Assembly (NCBI GenBank): GCA_902464595.1
Contig: CABQJX010000002.1
Coordinates: forward strand, 12,388-76,387
DNA: 64,000 nt
Source of the DNA: an uncultured Lachnoclostridium sp.
GTDB lineage: Bacteria; Bacillota; Clostridia; Lachnospirales; Lachnospiraceae
Direction of reading: 5' to 3'
Shown: positions 16,737-25,060 of the stretch, piece by piece
How positions within the stretch are numbered: position 1 is the stretch's first letter
How the letters are laid out: each line of letters starts with the position of its first letter
The notes under the pieces: generated by a model
What the model was told of the DNA's origin: nothing
Seen by the model: the letters and a program-made list of their open reading frames with translations, nothing else
Databases searched by the model: none
Program-made: the position numbers and the translations under genes

Positions 16737-17633
16737 CTATTTCTCTTTTTCCTTTCTTGGGTTTCCGCTGAACCCGTGACAATCCCCGCCGCTGAACCCG
16801 TCACCATCCCCGCCGCTGAACTCGCTGCTGAGCCCGTCACTGCCCTCATCGCTGTACTCGTCGCTGGCTTTCCTATAATATTTCATCAGCAGATCTGCGA
16901 TGGGAGCCGGCCAAAAACGGCCAAACATCTCCCTCTCCTCCCGGAAGCGGCGCTGATCCTTAATGCAGGCCTTCGTGGTAGCCTCATCGTGGACACGGTA
17001 GAAGAAAAGGGGACGCTCCTTACAGATAAACCGTCCGGGCCGCGATGATAATTGTACCAGATTATCCCAATCCAGTGCAAAGCTGTAATCGGACCGGACA
17101 AAAGGCTCTCCCAACAGCTGCTTATTATAACTGGTTGCCGGACAGCACACAGGATTTCCAAAGACAAAGGCCCCGCGCTTCACCCATTCCAGATGGCTGA
17201 GGGCATGCAGACGCAGCGGAAGGCGCAGCAGGCGCTTGATCCACAGCATCTCATCTCCGGTAATGAGACGTCCCTTTTTCACGATCACATAATCGGTAGT
17301 AAAAACCGTCATATCTCCATAAGACTGCCGCGCCTTCAGCAGGCTGGCGGCATAATCCCGATGGTACATGTCATCCTGATGGGCAATGGTCACAAACTCC
17401 CCGTCCGCCATATGATAAGCAAAATTCCAGTCATCCCGTATATTGCTCTCCCCATGGCGCACATACACCGGGATCCCGTACCTCCAGGCCAGACGGTCAA
17501 TGTAGCTGCTGGGGGTTGAGGTACACAATATGATATGGGAGGGTACGGTCTGTTCCTTCAAAGAACGGATACACGCTTCCAGATAAGGGGAATCCCCATA
17601 GGCACAGATGGAAAATACATGCTTATACTTCAT
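16737..17633 (-). CDS. Glycosyltransferase family 2 with repeat-encoded C-terminal tail
   Basis: The 298-residue protein carries the GT2 fold: 'FSICAYGDSPYLEACIRSL', then 'AHQDDMYHRDYAA' where the D-x-D lies, and a later 'DWDNLVQL'. The last 45 residues are a Ser/Gly/Asp-rich tail ('SGGDGDGF' repeats) encoded by 24-base tandem repeats and ending in a basic patch. GGAGG precedes the ATG, which overlaps the end of gmhA by 11 bases. Adjacent to the heptose genes, it could be a heptosyltransferase, but this is only context. Confidence 0.75.
   Translation of the reverse strand: MKYKHVFSICAYGDSPYLEACIRSLKEQTVPSHIILCTSTPSSYIDRLAWRYGIPVYVRHGESNIRDDWNFAYHMADGEFVTIAHQDDMYHRDYAASLLKARQSYGDMTVFTTDYVIVKKGRLITGDEMLWIKRLLRLPLRLHALSHLEWVKRGAFVFGNPVCCPATSYNKQLLGEPFVRSDYSFALDWDNLVQLSSRPGRFICKERPLFFYRVHDEATTKACIKDQRRFREEREMFGRFWPAPIADLLMKYYRKASDEYSDEGSDGLSSEFSGGDGDGFSGGDCHGFSGNPRKEKEK
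16765..16836. repeat. 24-bp tandem repeat, about three copies, in the 3' end of a GT2 gene
   Basis: Copies beginning CCGCTGAAC at 16765, 16789 and 16813 have a 24-base period. The first two differ at only two positions and the third decays. The unit is eight codons, so copy changes keep the frame and only lengthen or shorten the Ser/Gly/Asp tail of the GT2 protein. Confidence 0.75.
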
Positions 17634-18264
17634 AGAAATGCTCCTCCAGCATCAGACAAAGGGCATGGTAGATGGGAAGATGGAGCTCCTGGATCTGATA
17701 GGTTTCCATGGAGGGAGCAATGATAGTGCAGTCGCACATCCCAGCCATTTTCCCGCCATTCTTTCCCGTAAGTCCAATGGTTCCAATTCCCATGGCCTTT
17801 GCCGCAGTAAGGGCATATCGTATATTTTCAGAGTTTCCGGAAGTAGAGATGCCTAAGAATACATCCCCCTTTTTTCCATAGCCGTAAAGCTGCTGGGCAT
17901 AGATCATGCTCCCGTCCACATCGTTTAAAAAGGCGGTGGACAGCCCCGGATGTCCGGTAAGGGCGATGGCGGGCAGTCCTCCCTGCAGGCTGGAAGCTAA
18001 TTTCTCCCCCAGCTCTTCATCTGCCTGGCGCAGGGCAGCCGCAAATTCTTCACTGACCGGGCGGCGCTTAACAAAGCCCTTCATCAGCTCCCCCACAATA
18101 TGTTCGCTGTCTGCACAGCTTCCGCCGTTTCCCGCCACGAGCACCTTTCCTCCCTGCTCATAGCAGTCCCGCATCATCTCATATGCCTTGAGAATGTCTC
18201 CCTTCACCTTTTCCAAAACCGGATACCGTTCTACCAGATTATCCAGATATTCCATTTCTCTCAT
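17623..18264 (-). CDS. gmhA: D-sedoheptulose-7-phosphate isomerase
   Basis: The 213-residue SIS-domain protein has 'VAGNGGSCADSEHIVGEL' and 'GISTSGNSENI', the phosphosugar-binding loops of GmhA. It converts sedoheptulose 7-phosphate to D-glycero-D-manno-heptose 7-phosphate, the first step to activated heptose. The start overlaps the gmhB stop by 26 bases. An ATG at 18255 is an alternative start. It is part of a complete four-gene GDP-heptose set (17623-20749). Confidence 0.9.
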   Translation of the reverse strand: MREMEYLDNLVERYPVLEKVKGDILKAYEMMRDCYEQGGKVLVAGNGGSCADSEHIVGELMKGFVKRRPVSEEFAAALRQADEELGEKLASSLQGGLPAIALTGHPGLSTAFLNDVDGSMIYAQQLYGYGKKGDVFLGISTSGNSENIRYALTAAKAMGIGTIGLTGKNGGKMAGMCDCTIIAPSMETYQIQELHLPIYHALCLMLEEHFYEV

Positions 18265-18835
18265 GTCCTGACTGTCCTTTCTGTATGATCCACCTGGCTG
18301 CCTCCATCAGATCTGCGGCATAGAAGTCCCAAGGCAGCTGCCCTAAGATCCGGCCCCTTTCGCTCTCACCATAGCCAGTTCCCACCAGGATAGAGGTGAG
18401 CCCAAAACCTTTTCCCGCCTCCACGTCCAGGATCTTATCCCCGATCATAAAGGAATGGGCCCGATCCACCGGAAACTGGCTGGCAGCCATCTCAAACATG
18501 CCAATATCCGGCTTTCTGCAATGGCACGCCTTTTTGTAAACGCCGATCCCATGCTCCGGGTGATGGGGGCAGTAGTAAAATGCATCAATCCCTGCCCCAT
18601 CTTTTTCCAGTATTTCATTCATATAACGGTGGAGGCGCTTTACATCCTCCTCCGTATAATAACCTCTTGCCACCCCTGCCTGATTGGTGACCACCACCAG
18701 CCGATAGCCCGCTTTTTTCAACATTCTAAGGGCCTTTGGCACTCCTGGAAGGATCCTTAGATCCTCCGGCCGGTGGAGATAGCAGACCTCCTCATTGAGG
18801 GTTCCGTCCCTGTCTAAAAATACAATACGCTCCAT
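18239..18835 (-). CDS. gmhB: D-glycero-D-manno-heptose-1,7-bisphosphate 7-phosphatase (HAD)
   Basis: The 198-residue HAD-family phosphatase has the nucleophile motif 'FLDRDGTLNEE' close to its N-terminus, a later 'VVTNQAGVARG', and the zinc site 'CPHHPE....CHCRKPDIGMF', all hallmarks of GmhB. It removes the 7-phosphate from heptose 1,7-bisphosphate. Start: ATG at 18835, directly after AGGAGTACC. The ten extra codons upstream lack family similarity. It is 19 bases downstream of hddA. Confidence 0.9.
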   Translation of the reverse strand: MERIVFLDRDGTLNEEVCYLHRPEDLRILPGVPKALRMLKKAGYRLVVVTNQAGVARGYYTEEDVKRLHRYMNEILEKDGAGIDAFYYCPHHPEHGIGVYKKACHCRKPDIGMFEMAASQFPVDRAHSFMIGDKILDVEAGKGFGLTSILVGTGYGESERGRILGQLPWDFYAADLMEAARWIIQKGQSGHERNGISG

Positions 18836-18854
18836 GGTACTCCTGTCTGGCTTT

Positions 18855-19925
18855 CTAAATATCAAACCGGTATTCCCCGTTTGGCATATGAACCTTTACC
18901 TGATCATACTGCCATCGGTTCTCATCTGCCACCCAGCTCTGTGCTCCCCGGAGCTCAAAATTCCAGTCTGCCAGCTGGCCCCCCATCTGTTCCATACGGG
19001 CAGCCACCTTGTGGCGCACATTATAAGGGCAGTACATGAGAAGATAACCGCCGCCTCCAGCTCCTAAAAGCTTTCCCCCCAGAGCTCCGGCCTTTAACGC
19101 CTCGTCGTACAGGGTATCGATCTGAGGATTGCTGATCTTGCTGCTCATGCGCTTTTTGCTCTGCCAGCCGTAATCCAGAAGCTTTCCGAAGCTGTGGAGA
19201 TTTCCCTTTAACAGCTCGTCCTTTAAGGCATAAGCCAGGGCTTTTACCTCGCACATGGCCTCGAAAGCATCCTTCTTCTCGTAATTCTGCACCTGATCCT
19301 TAATAATGTTGGCAGACACGTGGACTTTTCCCGTATAGCACAACAGAAGATTGTACTGCAGCTCGTGGATAATATCCTTCTTGATCCTCAAGGGGTTAAC
19401 CACCACGTTGTTGCGTCCATGAAATTCGATGAAATTAAAACCTCCGAAGGAAGCCGCATACTGATCCTGGTATCCTCCGTCGATCTTCAGATCCAGACGC
19501 TCCACCTGATAGGCCAGATCGGCCATAGCGTAAGCGTCCATCATAATCCCCTTCCACCGGGCCATGGCTGTGAGCATGGCTACCATCACAGTGGAGGAAG
19601 TTCCAAGACCGGATCCCGGAGGTGCGTCACACTGGAGATAAACCTCGCATCCCTGCTTGATGTCCATGGCTTTCAGGGCCGCCGTCACCAGATCCAGTTT
19701 TCCGTCATACACATAATTCTCGCTGGTGTTGTATTTAACGGTCATGTCAAAGTCCAGGGAATGGACTATGATTTGATCATCCTCCCTGGGTACGATGGAA
19801 CAATACGCGTATTTGTTGATGGTGCTTCCAATAATGGCCCCTCCCTGCTCCTCACAGAAAGGCGCTACATCCGTTCCGCCGCCGCCAAAACTCACTCGCA
19901 GGGGCGCTCTTCCTCTGATTACCAT
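18855..19925 (-). CDS. hddA: D-glycero-D-manno-heptose 7-phosphate kinase (GHMP)
   Basis: The 356-residue GHMP kinase starts with 'RAPLRVSFGGGGTD', contains the ATP loop 'PPGSGLGTSSTVMVA' and the late Gly-rich 'KLLGAGGGGYLL'. This fits HddA, which phosphorylates heptose 7-phosphate at C1. Start: ATG at 19925 behind AGGAGAAAGG, which matches the family N-terminus. An ATG at 19967 would add 14 residues. It belongs to the GDP-heptose branch, since the ADP branch would use HldE instead. Confidence 0.88.
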   Translation of the reverse strand: MVIRGRAPLRVSFGGGGTDVAPFCEEQGGAIIGSTINKYAYCSIVPREDDQIIVHSLDFDMTVKYNTSENYVYDGKLDLVTAALKAMDIKQGCEVYLQCDAPPGSGLGTSSTVMVAMLTAMARWKGIMMDAYAMADLAYQVERLDLKIDGGYQDQYAASFGGFNFIEFHGRNNVVVNPLRIKKDIIHELQYNLLLCYTGKVHVSANIIKDQVQNYEKKDAFEAMCEVKALAYALKDELLKGNLHSFGKLLDYGWQSKKRMSSKISNPQIDTLYDEALKAGALGGKLLGAGGGGYLLMYCPYNVRHKVAARMEQMGGQLADWNFELRGAQSWVADENRWQYDQVKVHMPNGEYRFDI

Positions 19926-20035
19926 ATAATTCCTTTCTCCTGTCATTGGCTGCTGTTCTTGATCCATGGATCCCTTTTGCTTTCTGGCCGGATCCTTCGT
20001 GACGTTCCTCTTATAAGGAATGAGAATACAAACAT

Positions 20036-20749
20036 TTATCCGATTCTGTGATCCCTTATATCTTCCTGGAACTGAAAATAGGCCTCCGGTATTCCAATAT
20101 CAATGAAATATCCGTCATTTACAAATCCTCCCAGCCTTTTTCCCTCTGACAGCCACCGGGGGATCATGTCGTTTTCCAGAGACACTTTTCCGTCAGGGAT
20201 CTCCTCCATCAGGGAACGGCTCATCAGATAGATCCCTCCGTTGATGGTTCCCTCCCTGGCCTCCTCAGACTTTTCATTGAATCCTGCAAGACGGCCTTCC
20301 TGATCTAAAACTGCCTGTCCGTACCGTGACACGTCAGGAACCCGCCTCAGCACCAGGGCCATATCCAGATCCTGGCTCTGCTGCTGCTGCACCAGACGGC
20401 GGTAGTCGATCTGATAAAAGGTATCCGCATTGAGAACATAAAAGAAATCGCCATTTATCTGCTTTCCGGCGTTCTTGATCGCTCCTCCTGTACCAAGAAG
20501 AGTCTCCTCCCAGGCATAGACTGCTTCAAATCCAAACTTGCTTCCGTCTCCAAAATATTCCTCCACCATGGCTCCCTTATATCCAACTGCAAAAACAATA
20601 CGCTTAACGCCATGGCGGATCAGCTGGCGGATCACATATTCCATAAAAGGCTTTCCCTCGATCAGAGCCATGGGCTTAGGACGGTCGCTTACAACGCTGC
20701 GAAGCCGTGTTCCCAGGCCTCCTGCCAGTAAAATTGCCTCCATTTCCAT
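20036..20749 (-). CDS. hddC: D-glycero-alpha-D-manno-heptose 1-phosphate guanylyltransferase
   Basis: The 237-residue nucleotidyltransferase begins 'AILLAGGLGTRLRSVVSD' with 'RPKPMALIEGKPF', and has a metal-binding 'NADTFY'. In this operon, with gmhA, gmhB and hddA, it most likely makes GDP-heptose. Start: ATG at 20749, five bases after GAGGAG. A longer frame would run into the tandem repeats upstream and is rejected. The repeat block lies directly upstream, so this gene may need its own promoter or read-through. Confidence 0.82.
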   Translation of the reverse strand: MEMEAILLAGGLGTRLRSVVSDRPKPMALIEGKPFMEYVIRQLIRHGVKRIVFAVGYKGAMVEEYFGDGSKFGFEAVYAWEETLLGTGGAIKNAGKQINGDFFYVLNADTFYQIDYRRLVQQQQSQDLDMALVLRRVPDVSRYGQAVLDQEGRLAGFNEKSEEAREGTINGGIYLMSRSLMEEIPDGKVSLENDMIPRWLSEGKRLGGFVNDGYFIDIGIPEAYFQFQEDIRDHRIG

Positions 20750-20781
20750 CTTCTCCTCTCTGTATTTCCTTCGCTTTTTCT

Positions 20782-21054
20782 CTCCTGCGCGGTGCACCTC
20801 GAAAATGCTTCGCTTTTTCTCGGTCACGGGCCTTTGGCCCTATAGTCCCCCAGGGATCCCTGCGCCAGAAAATGCTCCGCACTTCCCTCCTGCGCGGTGC
20901 ACCTCGAAAATGCTCCGCACTTTCTCGGTCACGGGCCTTTGGCCCTATGGTCCCCCAGGGATCCCTGCGCCAGAAAATGCTTCGCACTTCCCTCCTGCGC
21001 GGTGCACCTCGAAAATGCTCCGCACTTTCTCGGTCACGGGCCTTTGGCCCTATG
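20782..21054. repeat. 105-bp tandem repeats rich in palindromes, about 2.6 copies
   Basis: Copies starting CTCCTGCGCGG lie at 20782, 20887 and 20992, a strict 105-base period with few differences. Each unit contains the perfect palindromes GGTGCACC and CAGGGATCCCTG and the hairpin GGGCCTTTGGCCC. The third copy stops at about 21054. The period is divisible by three, so open frames run through it on both strands, but the predicted peptide ('RGAPRRREVRSIFW' repeats) has no coding support. It fills the gap between the 1300-codon gene and hddC. Confidence 0.85.
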
Positions 21055-21117
21055 ACAGAATTTCCTTGCCCCCTTGGGAGAAAAATATTTTTCCCCAAGG
21101 GGCCAAGTCAATCTGTC
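21054..21117. other. Long imperfect hairpin between the 1300-codon gene and the repeats
   Basis: GACAGA (21054-21059) pairs with TCTGTC (21112-21117), CCCCTTGGG (21070-21078) with CCCAAGGGG (21094-21102), and GAAAAAT with ATTTTTC at the core. It starts 13 bases past the stop of the upstream gene. It could be a terminator, an RNA-processing or stabilising stem, or the end of a small mobile palindromic element. The adjoining tandem repeats favour the last. Confidence 0.55.
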
Positions 21118-21130
21118 GCACCGCTCTATG

Positions 21131-24100
21131 CTATCGCGCAAAGTCGTCTTTGATGACATTCCAGGCGCCGTCCAGGCTATAGTATTCCCGGATGTATTCC
21201 TGGGTTCTGCGGCACATCTGAGCCAAACGCTCAGGATCCTGATAAAGGGATATGGTCTTAGCGGCAAAGGCGGCTGCCTCATCTTCAATCTCCAGCACAG
21301 TCTCGCCTGAGGGAATCCCTTCAGCTCCTGTCGATGTGGTCACGATAGGCGCTCCATTGTAAATGGCCTCCACAACCTTTCCCTTGACCCCTGCTCCGTA
21401 CCGCAGGGGAACCACTACCATACGGCAGGTGCTGTAAAGCTCTGCCAGCTCCTCCTCTGTGACAAAGCCCTTAACAACAATACCATTTCCCGGCTTTTCT
21501 AACGCCTGGATCTCCTCTGTTACCTTGGATCCTACGATATAAAAGTTCGCCTCAGGAAGCGCTCTGCGGATCAGCGGAAAAATTTCCTCTGCAAACCACA
21601 GTACTGCGTCCGCATTGGGCGGATGAGCAAAACCGCCTACAAACAGCAGTCCCTCCCTCTTTGCAAAATCTTCTTCTATATGATCAAGGAACTGGTCATA
21701 TACATAAGCGGTGATGGCCTTTGCCGGAATCGAAGCATCCATCTCATGGATAGCGTCGATCTCCACGTAGGACGGATAATACGAAATGTCCGCCTTGTGC
21801 ATCATGGTCAGCTCCACCGACTTCCAGTAATCCGCCTCACGCTTAACGGCAAAATCCTTTGTCAGCTTATACTCGCGCCCCAGCCTCAGGAAATGAAGAT
21901 CATGTCCGTAATAGATCACCTTCATATTGGTATGTTCCCTGATAAAATCCACATATTTCGTGGCGATATGGGGCCGGTTGAGATAAGCAAAATCAATCTC
22001 ATCCCCATTTTTCTTTAACCAGTCCCAAATTCCGGCAGACATCGCCTCTCCATAGAGCACCTCAATGCCCATCTGTTCCAAGATTGTAGTGTACGGTTCC
22101 TCGTGAAGGAAATTATCTCCCAGGAACTTAACCACATATCCCTTTTTCAGGAACATTTTCAGATATTGATAAGTGGTCTTAGAGCCCGCATCCTTATCGA
22201 AGGTGGGAACATAGTGATCCACCACCAGGATCACCTGTTTTCCCTGGCTGCGCTCCCTGGCCCGGAATGGGTTGGGATTCCCTGTATTGACGCACTGCTT
22301 TTTCAATTCCTCTGCCCATTTTTCCTTTAATTTCCGGCTGTTTTCCACCTGATACCGCTTTAATCCAGTGCCATTGACGTCCGTTCCGTTGGAAATCCCC
22401 TCAAAATGGATCACCTTGGAAAGAGGCTGATATACCACCCGATAGCCCGCTTTCCTCACCTCAAAGGCAAGGTCGGAATCCTCACAGTAAGCTGGGGCAA
22501 ACCGCTCATCAAAGCCCCCGATCTGCTTCCACAGCTTGGTACTGAGCAAAATAGCTGCGCCGGAAATATAATCCACATCCTTCACATAATTGTATTCCGG
22601 CTTATCCGGATCATCCAACCGGCCATAGTTCCAGCCGGAGCCATCGCTCCAGATGATCCCCCCTGCTTCCTGGAGCCGTCCGTCCGGATACACCAGCTTC
22701 GAGCCGACCATACCGATCGAAGCATCCGACTGGATCAGGTTCACCAGGGAGGAAAGCCACCCTTCCGTCACCTTCGTGTCGTTGTTTAAGAACATGATAT
22801 ATTTTCCCCTGGCTGCCCTTGCCGCCTGGTTGCAGTTGCGCAGGAAGCCCTGGTTCGTCTGATTGCGGCAGATCACCAGGCCCTCTGTATACTGTCCCAG
22901 CTGGGCGGTGGCATCCGTGGATACATCGTCAGCTATAATAACCTCATAGGTCACATCCTTTGTAAATTCCAAAATAGACTGGAGGCAGGCATAGGTATAG
23001 CCGATCTGATTATAGCAGGGGATCACAATGGACACCATTGGCCCCTCCTTTGGAACCTGAGGAAAGACAAGCTTCCCATATTTCAGATAATCCTCACCAA
23101 TGGCAAAGTCTCCCTTGATCCGCCTGCGCCCCTCCTTCGTTGCATACATTTTTCCATAACGAAGGGGATGCTTTACCGTGCTCACGCAATAATCAAGAGC
23201 CTTGCGTTTTCTGGTCCCCTTTGGAAATGCCTTGCTGACCTGGACTCCCAGCTTCCGTCTGGCCTTGAATACCAGCGCCTCATGGCCGTTTAAGTAAGTA
23301 GCCAGCTTGCCCAGCTCATCAATCTCATGGCGCAGATCCTTTATCATGATCTCCAGGTTTGCAACGTGATTGTTCGTCAGGCGTTTCAGCTCCTGCTCCT
23401 TGCGGATAAACAGATTCCGCTCCTCCACTTCCTCCTGGAGCTGGTTGATCCGGTCTCTCGCCTTTTCCAGTTCCTTCTTCATGGAACGGATCTGTTCCAT
23501 ATCGGTTACTTCATGGATATAATTTGCCAGATACCCCTGAAGGGCGTCGCCATGGACATAGGACTGGAATGCCTTTTCCATATTGGCATAAAGCTCTGCG
23601 GTATCTCCTTCTATTCCAAATTCCTTTAAAAATCCCTCCAGGGAGCCGTAACACAAGCTTCCCTCATAGCGGTAATAGAAATAGGCCAATATCCGGTAGC
23701 GCACAAAGGAAACTGGAATAGGGAAGTCAAACACCCACTCATAATCCAGACAATACAGCTTCTCCTCCCCATTCTCCTCCTGTACCATCAGGTTTTCAAA
23801 CAGGCCGTCAATATTGCTGATCTCATAGGACATACCGCCCAGATCCGGCACGTTCCCAAACACCTGCTCCAATTCCGGTGTTGGGACAAAGGGCTTTAAG
23901 GGGATCTCCGGACGGCCGATCACAGCCTCAAGAGCCTTCTCAAGCTCACAAACCGGCGCTTTTCCATCCCGGATCTGTTCTCCCAGACATTCCGCCAATG
24001 TGCGCCCCTTCAAGAATGGGAACGTGATCCGATCTTTTCTTTCCCCCATTACCGGCTTTAAAAAACAGATATGGGGGTAACAGCGGCTCAGACTTTCATA

Positions 24101-25033
24101 ATGAGCCCCAAAAGCCTCAAGATGGCTCTTTCCCTCCGGGCTGAGAGCGGATTTTTCTACCTGGCAGCCTTCCTCTTTTTCCCATATCCTGGTACGGGTC
24201 TGAAATTCCTTTCTTCTGGTGCGGTTATACTTTGCAAAACAAGTGGTTTCGCAGCCCCCATTGGAGGCGATCACCACAAACCCATTGGCAAAGGAGCCAA
24301 AGAGCCCTCCGCCCTCCATACCGTCATATACTGCCTCCTCCTGGAAGCATGCATAGCGGGGGCCCTCCAAAGCTGCCCCTGCTCCTACCTCCCCTCTTGA
24401 AGGAAGATAGCGGTCCGAATAGACCGAGGAGGGAAGCTTCTGATCCGTAACTGGATAATAAAACTCCACCCGGCTAAATCCCAGGCCCTCACAGAGCTCC
24501 TTTGCCTCCTGCCTGGTACAAGAGGCCTCCATATGCTCCCCTCCTGCCAGGAAACGCAGGCCAAGATCATTTTCACAGGAAAAAATAAGCCTTCCCCCCT
24601 GCTTTAAAAAGGCCGCGCCAAAGGACACTGCCTCCTGTATATCCCGGCCAGGTTCCAGGGATGAAACGAGAACCAGATCAAACAATTTTCCCTGGTTCTC
24701 CACCCCCCGCTCAAAGGAAAAGCCATAGGTAATATTAACATAGTCCGAATTTCTCTGGCGGTTCACCTCCAGATTTTCGTCAGCCTCATCCATCACCGTC
24801 ACATGAGCACAGCGTGAGGCAAGAAGGCCCGTCAGAGCGCCGTAATCGGAACCGATCTGAAGGACTTCCTCCTCCCCGGTGGTATCCAGCCATTCCAGCT
24901 GGTTTTTCCGCAGCGGCGACAGGGCGTAGAGAAGAGCCGGGTTGGAATTTTCCTCCAGGATCCTCTGGATCCCATCGGGGCCGCTTCCATAGGCCTTAAA
25001 CAGATCTAATATCTCATAACTCATATCCTTCAT
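21131..25033 (-). CDS. Multidomain glycan polymerase/terminator: methyltransferase, kinase-like, coiled coil, GT2, GT4
   Basis: This 1300-residue protein reads in order: SAM methyltransferase (about 45-200, 'VLQIGSDYGALTG'), a kinase-like region (about 270-460) with 'IDGLFENL' (D-x4-N catalytic spacing) and 'LDYEWVFDF' (metal Asp), a coiled coil (about 512-580), a GT2 domain (about 663-880, 'VSIVIPCYN', 'LNNDTKV', 'CEDSDLAFEV') and a GT4 domain (about 930-1290, 'FVGGFAHPPNADAVLW', 'RYGAGVKGKVVEA'). WbdD of E. coli O9a combines methyltransferase, kinase and coiled coil to cap and measure chains. WsaE of Geobacillus joins a methyltransferase to two glycosyltransferases. It lies 27 bases after wzt. 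A single chain-building and capping enzyme is inference; the kinase call is the least certain part. Confidence 0.8.
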   Translation of the reverse strand: MKDMSYEILDLFKAYGSGPDGIQRILEENSNPALLYALSPLRKNQLEWLDTTGEEEVLQIGSDYGALTGLLASRCAHVTVMDEADENLEVNRQRNSDYVNITYGFSFERGVENQGKLFDLVLVSSLEPGRDIQEAVSFGAAFLKQGGRLIFSCENDLGLRFLAGGEHMEASCTRQEAKELCEGLGFSRVEFYYPVTDQKLPSSVYSDRYLPSRGEVGAGAALEGPRYACFQEEAVYDGMEGGGLFGSFANGFVVIASNGGCETTCFAKYNRTRRKEFQTRTRIWEKEEGCQVEKSALSPEGKSHLEAFGAHYESLSRCYPHICFLKPVMGERKDRITFPFLKGRTLAECLGEQIRDGKAPVCELEKALEAVIGRPEIPLKPFVPTPELEQVFGNVPDLGGMSYEISNIDGLFENLMVQEENGEEKLYCLDYEWVFDFPIPVSFVRYRILAYFYYRYEGSLCYGSLEGFLKEFGIEGDTAELYANMEKAFQSYVHGDALQGYLANYIHEVTDMEQIRSMKKELEKARDRINQLQEEVEERNLFIRKEQELKRLTNNHVANLEIMIKDLRHEIDELGKLATYLNGHEALVFKARRKLGVQVSKAFPKGTRKRKALDYCVSTVKHPLRYGKMYATKEGRRRIKGDFAIGEDYLKYGKLVFPQVPKEGPMVSIVIPCYNQIGYTYACLQSILEFTKDVTYEVIIADDVSTDATAQLGQYTEGLVICRNQTNQGFLRNCNQAARAARGKYIMFLNNDTKVTEGWLSSLVNLIQSDASIGMVGSKLVYPDGRLQEAGGIIWSDGSGWNYGRLDDPDKPEYNYVKDVDYISGAAILLSTKLWKQIGGFDERFAPAYCEDSDLAFEVRKAGYRVVYQPLSKVIHFEGISNGTDVNGTGLKRYQVENSRKLKEKWAEELKKQCVNTGNPNPFRARERSQGKQVILVVDHYVPTFDKDAGSKTTYQYLKMFLKKGYVVKFLGDNFLHEEPYTTILEQMGIEVLYGEAMSAGIWDWLKKNGDEIDFAYLNRPHIATKYVDFIREHTNMKVIYYGHDLHFLRLGREYKLTKDFAVKREADYWKSVELTMMHKADISYYPSYVEIDAIHEMDASIPAKAITAYVYDQFLDHIEEDFAKREGLLFVGGFAHPPNADAVLWFAEEIFPLIRRALPEANFYIVGSKVTEEIQALEKPGNGIVVKGFVTEEELAELYSTCRMVVVPLRYGAGVKGKVVEAIYNGAPIVTTSTGAEGIPSGETVLEIEDEAAAFAAKTISLYQDPERLAQMCRRTQEYIREYYSLDGAWNVIKDDFAR

Positions 25034-25060
25034 GGACTGTCTTTTATCCTCTCTTTCCCT

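Noticed and set aside
20676..21098. Open frames running through the 105-bp repeats on both strands
   Set aside because: They are open only because the period is divisible by three. The peptides are Arg-rich repeats without ribosome sites, and they conflict with the hddC start at 20749.
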